Assembly: GCF_900129855.1 (NCBI RefSeq)
Contig: NZ_LT670819.1
Span: 3,038,001-3,102,000 of the forward strand
Source of the DNA: Streptomyces sp. 3214.6
Lineage (GTDB): Bacteria; Actinomycetota; Actinomycetes; Streptomycetales; Streptomycetaceae
Direction of reading: 5' to 3'
Length of the DNA: 64,000 nt
Positions 8,792 through 16,942 of this stretch are shown piece after piece. A model generated the notes under the pieces. That model worked only from the letters and a program-made list of their open reading frames with translations, was not told the DNA's origin and searched no databases. The translations under genes were made by a program, and so were the position numbers. The number at the start of each line of letters is the position of its first letter. The first letter of the stretch is position 1.

Positions 8792-10647
8792 CGGTGACCG
8801 ACGGGGCGCCGGGCCGGCTGCCGGTCGCCGAGGCCGCCGACGTGCGCCGGGCGGCGGCCCGGCTGGTGCGGGCCGACGGGCGGGCGTTCCCCGGCGTCCT
8901 CGCCCTGAACGTGCTCGCCGCCGGAGCCGGGCTCGCCGGGCCGTGGCTGCTGGGACGGATCATCGACGAGGTGCGGGCCGGGCACGGGACCGGGCCGGTG
9001 GACCGGCTGGCGGCGACCATCCTGGTCTGCGCGACGGCGCAGTTGCTGCTGGCGCGCTGGGCCCGGTACGCGGGACATCGCTTCGGCGAACGCACCCTCG
9101 CCCGAGTCCGCGAGGAGTTCGTCGGCCGGGCGCTGGCGCTGCCCGCGTCGGTCGTGGAGCGGGCCGGTACCGGGGACCTGACCACGCGCGGCACCGCCGA
9201 CGTGGCGGCCGTCGGCACGACGCTGCGGGACGCCGGGCCCGAGCTGCTGGTCTGCACGGTCCAGGCGCTGTTCACGCTCGGCGCGGTGTTCGTGATCGAT
9301 CCGCTGCTCGGTGCGGTCGGGGTGCTCGCGCTGACGCCGATCTGGTTCGCGCTGCGCTGGTATCTGCGGCGGGCGCGCACGGCGTATCTCGCGGAGGGCG
9401 CGGCCACCTCGGAGGTCGCCGAGATCATCGCGGCCACCGCGACCGGGGCGCGGACGGTTGAGGCGTTCCGGCTGCGGGAGCGGCGGACGGCGGCGACCCA
9501 GGACGCGCTGGAGAGCTCGCGCCGCACCCGCTTCCGCACCCTCCGTCTGCGCACGGTGTTCTTCCCGGTGGTGGAGGTGTCGTACGCGCTGCCGGTGGCG
9601 GGCGTGCTGCTGGTGGGCGGGGCGCTGCACGCGCGGGGGGCGATGAGCCTGGGCGCGGTGGTCGCGGCCGCGCTGTATCTGCGCCAGTTCACCGAGCCCC
9701 TCGACCAGATCCTGGTGCGTGTCGAGCAACTGCAGAGCAGCGGCGCCTCGTTCGCCCGGGTGGAGGGCCTGGCCCGGGCGCCCCGCGCGGAAGCGGACGG
9801 TGCGGCGCCCGTCCCGGCGGACGACCGGATCGACGTCACCGGCGTGCGGTACTCCTATGAGCGCGGCGGCGAGGTGCTGCGCGGGGTCGATCTGACGGTG
9901 CGGCCCGGGGAGCGGCTCGCGGTCGTCGGCCCGTCCGGCGCGGGCAAGACGACGCTGAGCCGGCTGCTCGCGGGCGTGGACGCGCCGAGCGCGGGCACGG
10001 TGACGGTGGGCGGGGCGCCGGTCGCCGAGCTGGCGCCCGAGACGCTGCGCCGGCAGGTCGTCCTGGTCACCCAGGAACACCATGTCTTCCTCGGCACGGT
10101 CCGCGACAACCTGCTGATCGCCGAACCGGCGGCGAGCGACGAGGAGTTGTGGGCGGCACTGGCCGCGGTCGGCGCCGCCGACTGGGTCCGTGAGCTGCCC
10201 GACGGCCTCGACGCCGCGCTGGGCGAGAGCGGGGCCGGGAGCGGCGGCGAGGGCAGTCGCGGTGGCGGGGGCAGTGGCGGTAGCGGGGGCAGTGGCGGTA
10301 GCGGGGGTGGTTGTCGTACGGACGGCTCACAGGCCCAGCAACTCGCCCTGGCCCGGGTGGTGCTGGCCGATCCGCACACGCTGATCCTGGACGAGGCGAC
10401 GGCCCTGCTGGACCCGACGACCGCCCGGCACACCGAGCGCGCCCTGGCCGCCGTCCTGAAAGGCCGCACGGTCATCGCGATCGCCCACCGTCTGCACACC
10501 GCGCACGACGCGGACCGGGTCGCCGTGATGGAGGACGGCCGCCTCACCGAACTCGGCACGCACGAGGAGCTGGTGACGGCGGACGGCCCGTACGCGGCAC
10601 TGTGGCGGACGTGGCACGGGGAGGGCGGGGACCACGGGGAGCGCTGA
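8788..10647 (+). CDS. ABC half-exporter with Gly/Ser insertion replacing the signature motif
   Basis: A 619-residue exporter half coupled to the previous gene by ATGA. The NBD has intact Walker A GPSGAGKTT, Walker B LILDEATALLD and switch His IAHRLHT. Where LSGGQ should be, at about residues 480-510, there is a Gly/Ser-rich stretch (repeats of GGSGGS) followed by TDGSQAQQLALAR. The insert is encoded partly by two exact 18-bp tandem copies (10270-10305). The lost signature belongs to the same composite site as the lost Walker motifs of the partner at 7061, so the pair keeps one canonical site and one dead site. Substrate unknown. Confidence 0.9.
   Translation: MTVTDGAPGRLPVAEAADVRRAAARLVRADGRAFPGVLALNVLAAGAGLAGPWLLGRIIDEVRAGHGTGPVDRLAATILVCATAQLLLARWARYAGHRFGERTLARVREEFVGRALALPASVVERAGTGDLTTRGTADVAAVGTTLRDAGPELLVCTVQALFTLGAVFVIDPLLGAVGVLALTPIWFALRWYLRRARTAYLAEGAATSEVAEIIAATATGARTVEAFRLRERRTAATQDALESSRRTRFRTLRLRTVFFPVVEVSYALPVAGVLLVGGALHARGAMSLGAVVAAALYLRQFTEPLDQILVRVEQLQSSGASFARVEGLARAPRAEADGAAPVPADDRIDVTGVRYSYERGGEVLRGVDLTVRPGERLAVVGPSGAGKTTLSRLLAGVDAPSAGTVTVGGAPVAELAPETLRRQVVLVTQEHHVFLGTVRDNLLIAEPAASDEELWAALAAVGAADWVRELPDGLDAALGESGAGSGGEGSRGGGGSGGSGGSGGSGGGCRTDGSQAQQLALARVVLADPHTLILDEATALLDPTTARHTERALAAVLKGRTVIAIAHRLHTAHDADRVAVMEDGRLTELGTHEELVTADGPYAALWRTWHGEGGDHGER
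10270..10305 (+). repeat. 18-bp tandem repeat inside the exporter gene
   Basis: Two identical 18-bp copies of ggcagtggcggtagcggg lie head to tail, flanked by further imperfect GGN/AGN codons. They encode GGSGGS units in place of the ABC signature motif. In-frame copy-number change by slippage would alter linker length without a frameshift. Confidence 0.85.
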
Positions 10648-10946
10648 AACCAGGGGGGAGCACGGAGAGCGGAAGCCGCCAGAAGATTTTCGGTCCGTAT
10701 AACGAACATGAACTCCCGGACAACGGACTGTTTCCGGCCAACTTCCTGACGCGCTCCTGACAGATAGCGCAATCCACTGCCACTCTTCCCTCTGCTACTT
10801 CACAGCAACCCCACAGTCGCACGCGTTCGACGTGCACGCTCCACGTACCGCCTTTGTTCTGCGTACCGCCTTTGTCGTGCCCGCACGGCTCACCCGCCGT
10901 CGGGTCTCCCCTGGCCGCGTGACCCGCGGCCGCGCAGAAGGAGTCA
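10648..10946. other. Intergenic region upstream of the first metalloprotease
   Basis: These 299 bp lie between the exporter operon and the secreted protease gene and should carry the protease promoter. I see no strong palindrome and no terminator with a T run after the exporter gene. The sequence is locally less GC-rich around 10681-10810 than the flanking genes. An AGAAGGAG ribosome binding site sits at 10936-10943, just before the GTG start. Confidence 0.4.
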
Positions 10947-12998
10947 GTGTTGAGCAGCAGTCCCTCTCGCAGACGCACCCCCCACGCAACCCCCCGCCGT
11001 GCCGCGGCCGTCGCCCTCGTCGGCGTGTCCGCGCTCATCGCCGCCGCCGTGCAGTCCGGCGCCGCGACCGCCGCCCCGGAGAAGGCACCGCAGGCGGCGG
11101 CCAAGGGCAACCCGACCCACGCGGCCCTCGCGCTCTCCCCCTCGCAGCGCACCGAGCTGATCCGCGACGCGGACGCCGCCAAGGCGCAGACCGCCGCGTC
11201 CATCGGCCTCGGCTCGCAGGAGAAGCTCGTCGTCAAGGACGTCGTCAAGGACGCCGACGGCACGCTGCACACCCGCTACGAGCGCACCTACGCCGGCCTG
11301 CCGGTCCTCGGTGGCGACCTGGTCGTCGACACCGCCGCGTCGGGCGCCACCAAGGGCGTCATCAAGGCGACGAACGCCACCATCAAGGTCTCCGGGCTCA
11401 GCCCGAGCGTCACCGCGGCGGCGGCCGAGCAGCAGGCGGTGAAGCGCGCCAAGGCCCTCGGCGGCACCAGCTCCGCCGCCGACTCCGCGCCCCGCAAGGT
11501 GATCTGGGCGGCGAACGGCAAGCCCACCCTGGCGTACGAGACGATCGTCGGCGGCTTCCAGGACGACGGCACGCCGAACCAGCTGCACGTCATCTCGGAC
11601 GCGGCCACCGGCGCGAAGCTCTTCGAGTACCAGGGCATCAAGACGGGCATCGGCAACACCCAGTACAGCGGCCAGGTCACGCTGACGACGACCCAGTCGG
11701 GGTCGAACTACACGCTGAACGACGGCGCGCGCGGCAACCACAAGACGTACAACCTCAACCGCGGCACGTCCGGCACCGGCACGCTGTTCTCGCAGACCAG
11801 CGACACCTGGGGCAACAGCACCACGTCGAACGCCGCGACCGCGGGCGCCGACGCGCACTACGGGGCCGCGGAGACGTGGGACTTCTACAAGTCCTCCTTC
11901 GGCCGCAGCGGCATCAAGAACAACGGCGTCGGCGCCTACTCGCGCGTCCACTACGGCAACGCGTACGTCAACGCCTTCTGGGACGACACCTGCTTCTGCA
12001 TGACGTACGGCGACGGCTCCGGCAACGCCGACCCGTTGACCGCGCTCGACGTGGCCGGCCACGAGATGAGCCACGGCGTCACCTCGAACACCGCGGACCT
12101 GGTCTACAGCGGCGAGTCCGGCGGCCTCAACGAGGCGACCTCGGACATCTTCGGCACGGGCGTCGAGTTCTTCGCCAACAACTCCTCCGACGTGGGCGAC
12201 TACCTCATCGGCGAGAAGATCGACATCAACGGCGACGGCACCCCGCTGCGCTACCAGGACAAGCCCAGCAAGGACGGCTCGTCCAAGGACAGCTGGTACT
12301 CGGGCCTCGGCAACCTCGACGTGCACTACTCGTCGGGCCCCGCGAACCACTTCTTCTACCTGCTGAGCGAGGGCAGCGGCGCCAAGGTCATCAACGGCGT
12401 CAGCTACAACTCGCCCACCTCGGACGGGCTTCCGGTCACCGGCATAGGCCGCGACAAGGCGCTGCAGATCTGGTACCGGGCGCTGACGACGAAGTTCACG
12501 TCGACCACCAACTACGCGAGTGCCCGCACCGGCACGCTGGCGGCGGCCGGTGATCTGTACGGCACCACCTCCGCCGAGTACAAGGCGGTGCAGGACGCGT
12601 GGGCGGCCGTCGCGGTCGGCGCGCGTTCCGGCGGCGGAACCGGCGGCGGCACCTCCTTCGAGAACACCGCCGACGTATCGATTCCGGACAACGGTGCGGC
12701 GGTCACCTCGTCGATCACCGTCTCCGGGCGCACGGGCAACGCGCCGTCGAACCTCGCGGTGGGGGTCGACATCGTCCACACCTACATCGGTGACCTCCAG
12801 GTGCAGCTGGTCGCGCCCGACGGCACGGCCTACACGCTGAAGGCGTACGGCACCGGCGGGAGCACGGACAACCTGAACACCACGTACACGGTGAACGCCT
12901 CCTCCGAAGTCGCCAACGGCATCTGGAAGTTGCGGGTCCAGGACAACGCGGCCCAGGACATTGGCTACATCAACAGCTGGAAGCTGACCTTCCCGTAG
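10947..12998 (+). CDS. Secreted M4 (thermolysin-like) metalloprotease with C-terminal P domain
   Basis: A 683-residue preproenzyme. GTG 10947 follows AGAAGGAG by 3 bases; TTG 10950 is also possible. Residues 1-50 form an Arg-rich then hydrophobic signal peptide, followed by FTP/PepSY-type propeptide sequence (about 60-220) and the catalytic domain. Zinc ligands: H372 and H376 in HEMSH with the general-base Glu E373, and E396 in NEATSD, exactly 20 residues after the second His as in M4 enzymes. After a GSGG-type linker, about residues 575-683 form a P/proprotein-convertase beta-sandwich (SIPDNGAAVTSSITV to the C-terminus). It degrades extracellular protein. A close paralogue without the P domain follows. 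Confidence 0.95.
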   Translation: MLSSSPSRRRTPHATPRRAAAVALVGVSALIAAAVQSGAATAAPEKAPQAAAKGNPTHAALALSPSQRTELIRDADAAKAQTAASIGLGSQEKLVVKDVVKDADGTLHTRYERTYAGLPVLGGDLVVDTAASGATKGVIKATNATIKVSGLSPSVTAAAAEQQAVKRAKALGGTSSAADSAPRKVIWAANGKPTLAYETIVGGFQDDGTPNQLHVISDAATGAKLFEYQGIKTGIGNTQYSGQVTLTTTQSGSNYTLNDGARGNHKTYNLNRGTSGTGTLFSQTSDTWGNSTTSNAATAGADAHYGAAETWDFYKSSFGRSGIKNNGVGAYSRVHYGNAYVNAFWDDTCFCMTYGDGSGNADPLTALDVAGHEMSHGVTSNTADLVYSGESGGLNEATSDIFGTGVEFFANNSSDVGDYLIGEKIDINGDGTPLRYQDKPSKDGSSKDSWYSGLGNLDVHYSSGPANHFFYLLSEGSGAKVINGVSYNSPTSDGLPVTGIGRDKALQIWYRALTTKFTSTTNYASARTGTLAAAGDLYGTTSAEYKAVQDAWAAVAVGARSGGGTGGGTSFENTADVSIPDNGAAVTSSITVSGRTGNAPSNLAVGVDIVHTYIGDLQVQLVAPDGTAYTLKAYGTGGSTDNLNTTYTVNASSEVANGIWKLRVQDNAAQDIGYINSWKLTFP

Positions 12999-13019
12999 AC
13001 CGCGGGCGCCGCACAGAAC

Positions 13020-13066
13020 GCCGTCCCGGGCGGGGGTTCGACCTCCCCGGGGCGGCACCCCTTTTT
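13020..13066 (+). terminator. Probable intrinsic terminator after the first metalloprotease
   Basis: A near-complementary stem (GCCGTCCCGGGCGGGGG against CCTCCCCGGGGCGGC, loop ttcga) is followed within 4 bases by TTTTT. It starts 22 bp after the stop codon. Confidence 0.65.
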
Positions 13067-13285
13067 ACCGGCCGCTTACCGATGCCCTGTTGGCCCTTTG
13101 CCGAGGTCAACTCCGTTTACATTCCAGCAACGTTCACCGGACAGTCGACTTTCAGCCAACATCACTTCGGGGTCCTGACATGTACGCGCCTTGATGTCAC
13201 TCTTCCTTCACCCGCCGCACAACTTCACACCCGTCACGGGCGGCCGCCCCACGCCGCCCGGACCCCCCACATCCAAGGAGCTTGT

Positions 13286-14959
13286 GTGACCTCCCTCTAC
13301 GCGCGTCACAAGCGCACCACTCTGGCCATCGCCACCGCCGTCGCGGCCGGAGCCCTGGTCACCACCGGTCTGACCGCCGGTACCGCTGCCGCCCAGGTCC
13401 CGGCGGAGTCCACCGGCAAGGCGGTCCCGCTGGCCGCTCCGGTCCAGCTGTCGGCCGCCGCCCGCACGACGCTCATCCAGCAGCAGCAGGCCGACGCGCC
13501 CGAGACCGCGCAGGCGATAGGTCTCGGCGCCAAGGAGAAGCTGGTCGTCAAGGACGTCGTGAAGGACGCCGACGGCTCGGTCCACACCCGCTACGAGCGC
13601 ACCTACGCGGGCCTGCCGGTCCTCGGCGGCGACCTCGTCGTCCACGAGTCCGCCACGGGCGCGGCCAAGGGCGTCACCAAGGCCAACCCGGCCACCATCA
13701 AGGTGGCCACGCTGACCCCGAAGGTCGCCACCGCCAAGGCCGAGAAGCAGGCGCTGACCGCCGCCAAGGCCGCGGGCTCGGAGTCCACCGCCGCCGACCA
13801 GGCCCCCCGCAAGGTGATCTGGGCCGCGGGCGGCACGCCCGTCCTCGCCTACGAGACCGTCGTCGGCGGCCTCCAGGACGACGGCACCCCGAGCAAGCTG
13901 CACGTCATCACCGACGCGGCCACCGGTAAGAAGCTGTACGAGTACCAGGGCGTCGAGAACGCGACCGGCACCGGCAAGACGCTGTACTCGGGCACCGTCA
14001 GCCTCACCACCACGCTGTCGGGCTCGACGTACTCGCTGACCGACGCCTCGCGCGGCGGTCACAAGACGTACAACCTGAAGCACACCAGCAGCACCGGCAC
14101 CGGCACCCTGTTCACCAACACCACGAACACGTGGGGCACCGGCGCCGCCTCCAGCTCCACCGCCGACGTGACCGCGGCCGCCGACGCCGCCTACGGCGCG
14201 CAGGAGACCTGGGACTTCTACAAGGCCACCTTCGGCCGCAGCGGCATCAAGAACAACGGCGTCGGCGCCTACTCGCGCGTCCACTACGGCAACGCGTACG
14301 TCAACGCCTTCTGGGACGACGACTGCTTCTGCATGACGTACGGCGACGGCGACGCCAACACGCACCCGCTGACCTCGCTGGACGTGGCCGGCCACGAGAT
14401 GAGCCACGGCGTCACCGCGAACACGGCGGGCCTGGAGTACTCGGGCGAGTCCGGCGGCCTCAACGAGGCCACCTCGGACATCTTCGGCACCGGTGTCGAG
14501 TTCTACGCCAACAACCCGTCCGACAAGGGCGACTACCTCATCGGCGAGAAGATCGACATCAACGGCGACGGCACCCCGCTGCGCTACATGGACAAGCCCA
14601 GCAAGGACGGCGGCTCGGCGGACTCCTGGTCCTCCTCCGTCGGCAACAAGGACGTCCACTACTCGTCGGGCGTCGCGAACCACTTCTTCTACCTGCTGAG
14701 CGAGGGCAGCGGCAGCAAGACCATCAACGGCGTGAGCTACAACTCCCCGACGTCCAACGGCTCCACGGTCACCGGCATCGGCCGCGACAAGGCCCTGCAG
14801 ATCTGGTACAAGGCGCTGACGACGTACTTCACGTCGACGACGAACTACAAGGCGGCGCGTGCCGGCACGCTGAGCGCGGCCTCGGCGCTGTACGGCGGCA
14901 CCAGCAGCACCGAGTACAAGGCTGTCGCGGCGGCGTGGTCAGCCGTCAACGTCAGCTGA
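13286..14959 (+). CDS. Secreted M4 (thermolysin-like) metalloprotease, no P domain
   Basis: A 557-residue preproenzyme starting at GTG 13286, 5 bases after AAGGAG; the open frame reaches back to 13082 but no better start exists there. It has a signal peptide (MTSLYARHKRTT then a hydrophobic core), an M4 propeptide, and a catalytic domain with H370, E371 and H374 in HEMSH and E394 in NEATSD. The peptidase region is nearly identical over long stretches to the protein encoded just upstream (for example around VHYGNAYVNAFWDD), so the two arose by tandem duplication. It ends right after the M4 C-terminal helical domain (WSAVNVS), so only the upstream copy carries a P domain. Extracellular protein degradation. 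Confidence 0.95.
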   Translation: MTSLYARHKRTTLAIATAVAAGALVTTGLTAGTAAAQVPAESTGKAVPLAAPVQLSAAARTTLIQQQQADAPETAQAIGLGAKEKLVVKDVVKDADGSVHTRYERTYAGLPVLGGDLVVHESATGAAKGVTKANPATIKVATLTPKVATAKAEKQALTAAKAAGSESTAADQAPRKVIWAAGGTPVLAYETVVGGLQDDGTPSKLHVITDAATGKKLYEYQGVENATGTGKTLYSGTVSLTTTLSGSTYSLTDASRGGHKTYNLKHTSSTGTGTLFTNTTNTWGTGAASSSTADVTAAADAAYGAQETWDFYKATFGRSGIKNNGVGAYSRVHYGNAYVNAFWDDDCFCMTYGDGDANTHPLTSLDVAGHEMSHGVTANTAGLEYSGESGGLNEATSDIFGTGVEFYANNPSDKGDYLIGEKIDINGDGTPLRYMDKPSKDGGSADSWSSSVGNKDVHYSSGVANHFFYLLSEGSGSKTINGVSYNSPTSNGSTVTGIGRDKALQIWYKALTTYFTSTTNYKAARAGTLSAASALYGGTSSTEYKAVAAAWSAVNVS

Positions 14960-14979
14960 ACAAGCGTTAGTTGAACCAG

Positions 14980-15018
14980 GGCGGCACCCGGGACGAAGGC
15001 ATCCCCGGGTGCCGCCTT
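14980..15018 (+). terminator. Intrinsic terminator after the second metalloprotease
   Basis: A perfect 13-bp inverted repeat (GGCGGCACCCGGG at 14980-14992 and its complement at 15004-15016) with an 11-base loop, followed by a short TT. It lies 20 bp after the stop codon; the next gene starts 16 bp further on. Confidence 0.8.
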
Positions 15019-15031
15019 ACGCTTGGGCCCC

Positions 15032-15550
15032 ATGTCTCCCCAGGACTTCACCTACACCGACGTCGGCGCGACCCGCGACCGCCCCGGCTTCTGCCCGCCG
15101 GGCTTCCACGCCCTGCACGTCCGCACCCGCCTCGGCGAGGGCCACGAGGTCTTCCGCCGCGCCGCGGAAGCCGTCCTGACCTGGGAGATGCACCGAGCCC
15201 TGGGCGTCGGCATCGACGCCTCCGCGGACCGCGCGGCCCCGGACGTCGACGTCACGGTCACCCTCGCCGGCCTCATCAAGGCCCCCTGCCGCGTGGTCTG
15301 GACGGTGGACGAACACCGCCGCGCCGGCTGGGCATACGGCACGCTCCCCGGCCACCCCGAGTGCGGCGAGGAGGCCTTCGTCGTCGACCGCACGGGAGAC
15401 GGCACGGTCTGGCTGACGGTCTCCGCCTTCAGCCGCGCCGCGAAGTGGTACGCCAAGGCAGCCGGCCCGGCGACCCGGGGACTGCAGCAGGCGTACGCGC
15501 GGCGGTGCGGGGTGGTGTTGCGGGGGTTGTGCGCCGGCGAGGACTCGTAG
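15032..15550 (+). CDS. DUF1990 family protein
   Basis: A 172-residue protein starting at ATG 15032 (MSPQDFTYTDVGAT); an in-frame start at 15023 would lie inside the terminator tail. It fits DUF1990 by length and by conserved features: the N-terminal YxxVGATR, a central VNV-like beta strand region, and a closing GHPExGEExFxV then VSxFSRxAxWY block, seen here as GHPECGEEAFVV and VSAFSRAAKWYAK. No signal peptide or membrane segment. The function of the family is not established. It stands alone between a terminator and a convergent monooxygenase gene, so context adds little. Confidence 0.8.
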   Translation: MSPQDFTYTDVGATRDRPGFCPPGFHALHVRTRLGEGHEVFRRAAEAVLTWEMHRALGVGIDASADRAAPDVDVTVTLAGLIKAPCRVVWTVDEHRRAGWAYGTLPGHPECGEEAFVVDRTGDGTVWLTVSAFSRAAKWYAKAAGPATRGLQQAYARRCGVVLRGLCAGEDS

Positions 15551-15649
15551 GCCGGGGCGGTACGGCCGCGCAGGAGAGCCCTCAGGGCGACGCTGCGAGC
15601 CGTCGGCGGAACATCACCGTCCGACGCCTCCTCGGCGCGCGTGCCCGGG

Positions 15650-16942
15650 TCACGTCAAGGGCGTGAGTTCGGGCAAGGTGAGGGCCGAATGGGCCGGTCG
15701 ACCCTCCGGTCGTCCCTCGGGTCCGCCCTCCGCCGGACCCTCCTCTCGGCCCTCCTCTCGAACCTCCGCGGGGGACATTGTGCTGAGGTTGCGCAGCATG
15801 TCGTTGCGCTGTTCCAGGGCACGAGCGGTGGTCGGGAAGAGTGTGGCGTCGCCCTCACCGACCTGCTCCTGATTCAGGGTCACGAACCTGCGGGTGTCGT
15901 GTTCGTAGGCGGCGAAGCCCGCGACGTGGTCCCGGTCGGCCAGGGAAGCGGCGAGCATGTACGCGCCGACGAGGGCGAGGCTGGAGCCTTGTCCGGTGAG
16001 GAAGGAGGGCGCGTACGCGGCGTCGCCCACCAGCGCGACCCTGCCGCTGGACCAGTGGGGCATGCGGATCTGGCTGACCGCGTCGAAGAAGAGGTCGTCC
16101 GCGTCGCGCAGGGCGGCGAGCATGCCCGGGACCTCCCATCGCGCGTCGGCGAAGACCGCGGCGACCAGGTCCCGTTGGCCTTCCGGGTTCCGGAACGCCT
16201 CGAACGACGGCTCCGGGTGGGCGAAGTTCAGGAAGGCGTGCACCTGGTCGTCGTCCCCCACCGCGTAGAGTGCCGCGGCCCTGCCCGGGGTGTTCCACAT
16301 CATGAGCTCGTGGGAGAGCCCGAAGGTGTTGCGCAGGGTGAACCCGGCGAAGCAGTAGCCGAGGTACCGGTGGAACTGCTCTTCGGCGCCGAACAGGAGC
16401 TCGCGGGTACGTGAGTGCAGACCGTCCGCGCCGAACACCATGTCGAACGTACGGCTGCTGCCCCCGCGGAAGGTGACGTCGACCCCGTGGCCGGACTGGT
16501 CGAGGGTGTCGATGGAGTCGTCGAACAGGAACTCCACGTCGTCACGGACCGCCGCATGGAGGGCGTTGGTCAGATCCCCGCGCCGCACCTCCAGATCCCG
16601 TCCCGCGACACCGCCGGTGACGGCGTGCGGGTTGATCGAGGCCACCTCGCCGCCGTCCGCGTCGAGGAAGGTCAGCCGGCGCAGGTCGATGTGCGCGTCC
16701 CGCAGTCGCGGCAGGATCCCCATCCTCCGGACGACCTCGAGTGCGGTGCCGCGCACGTCGATGGGGTAACCACCGCTGCGTACCGTGCCCGCCTTCTCGA
16801 CCACCGTGACCGCGAACCCGTAGCGGTTCAGCCAGTACGCGAGGGCGGGCCCGGCGACGCCGGCCCCGGAAATCAGGACCGTACGCCTCGGGGCGGTACC
16901 GATATCCATACCGATGTCCCATGACAGATGAGTGCGGGTCAT
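15650..16942 (-). CDS. FAD-dependent monooxygenase (PHBH/tetracycline-hydroxylase type)
   Basis: A 430-residue flavoprotein. The dinucleotide-binding fold is at residues 18-48 (SGAGVAGPALAYWL), the DG motif at GADGLHSRTR, and the second FAD motif at GDAAYAPSFLTGQG. Such enzymes hydroxylate aromatic or polyketide-like compounds with NAD(P)H and oxygen. The ATG at 16942 overlaps the MFS stop by ATGA, so pump and oxygenase are co-translated; ATG 16909 is an alternative. The C-terminal 40 residues are a Glu/Gly/Arg-rich tail with GRPEGRP repeats, absent from typical relatives. With the TetR gene across the palindrome this looks like a detoxify-and-expel module; the substrate is unknown. Confidence 0.9.
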   Translation of the reverse strand: MTRTHLSWDIGMDIGTAPRRTVLISGAGVAGPALAYWLNRYGFAVTVVEKAGTVRSGGYPIDVRGTALEVVRRMGILPRLRDAHIDLRRLTFLDADGGEVASINPHAVTGGVAGRDLEVRRGDLTNALHAAVRDDVEFLFDDSIDTLDQSGHGVDVTFRGGSSRTFDMVFGADGLHSRTRELLFGAEEQFHRYLGYCFAGFTLRNTFGLSHELMMWNTPGRAAALYAVGDDDQVHAFLNFAHPEPSFEAFRNPEGQRDLVAAVFADARWEVPGMLAALRDADDLFFDAVSQIRMPHWSSGRVALVGDAAYAPSFLTGQGSSLALVGAYMLAASLADRDHVAGFAAYEHDTRRFVTLNQEQVGEGDATLFPTTARALEQRNDMLRNLSTMSPAEVREEGREEGPAEGGPEGRPEGRPAHSALTLPELTPLT

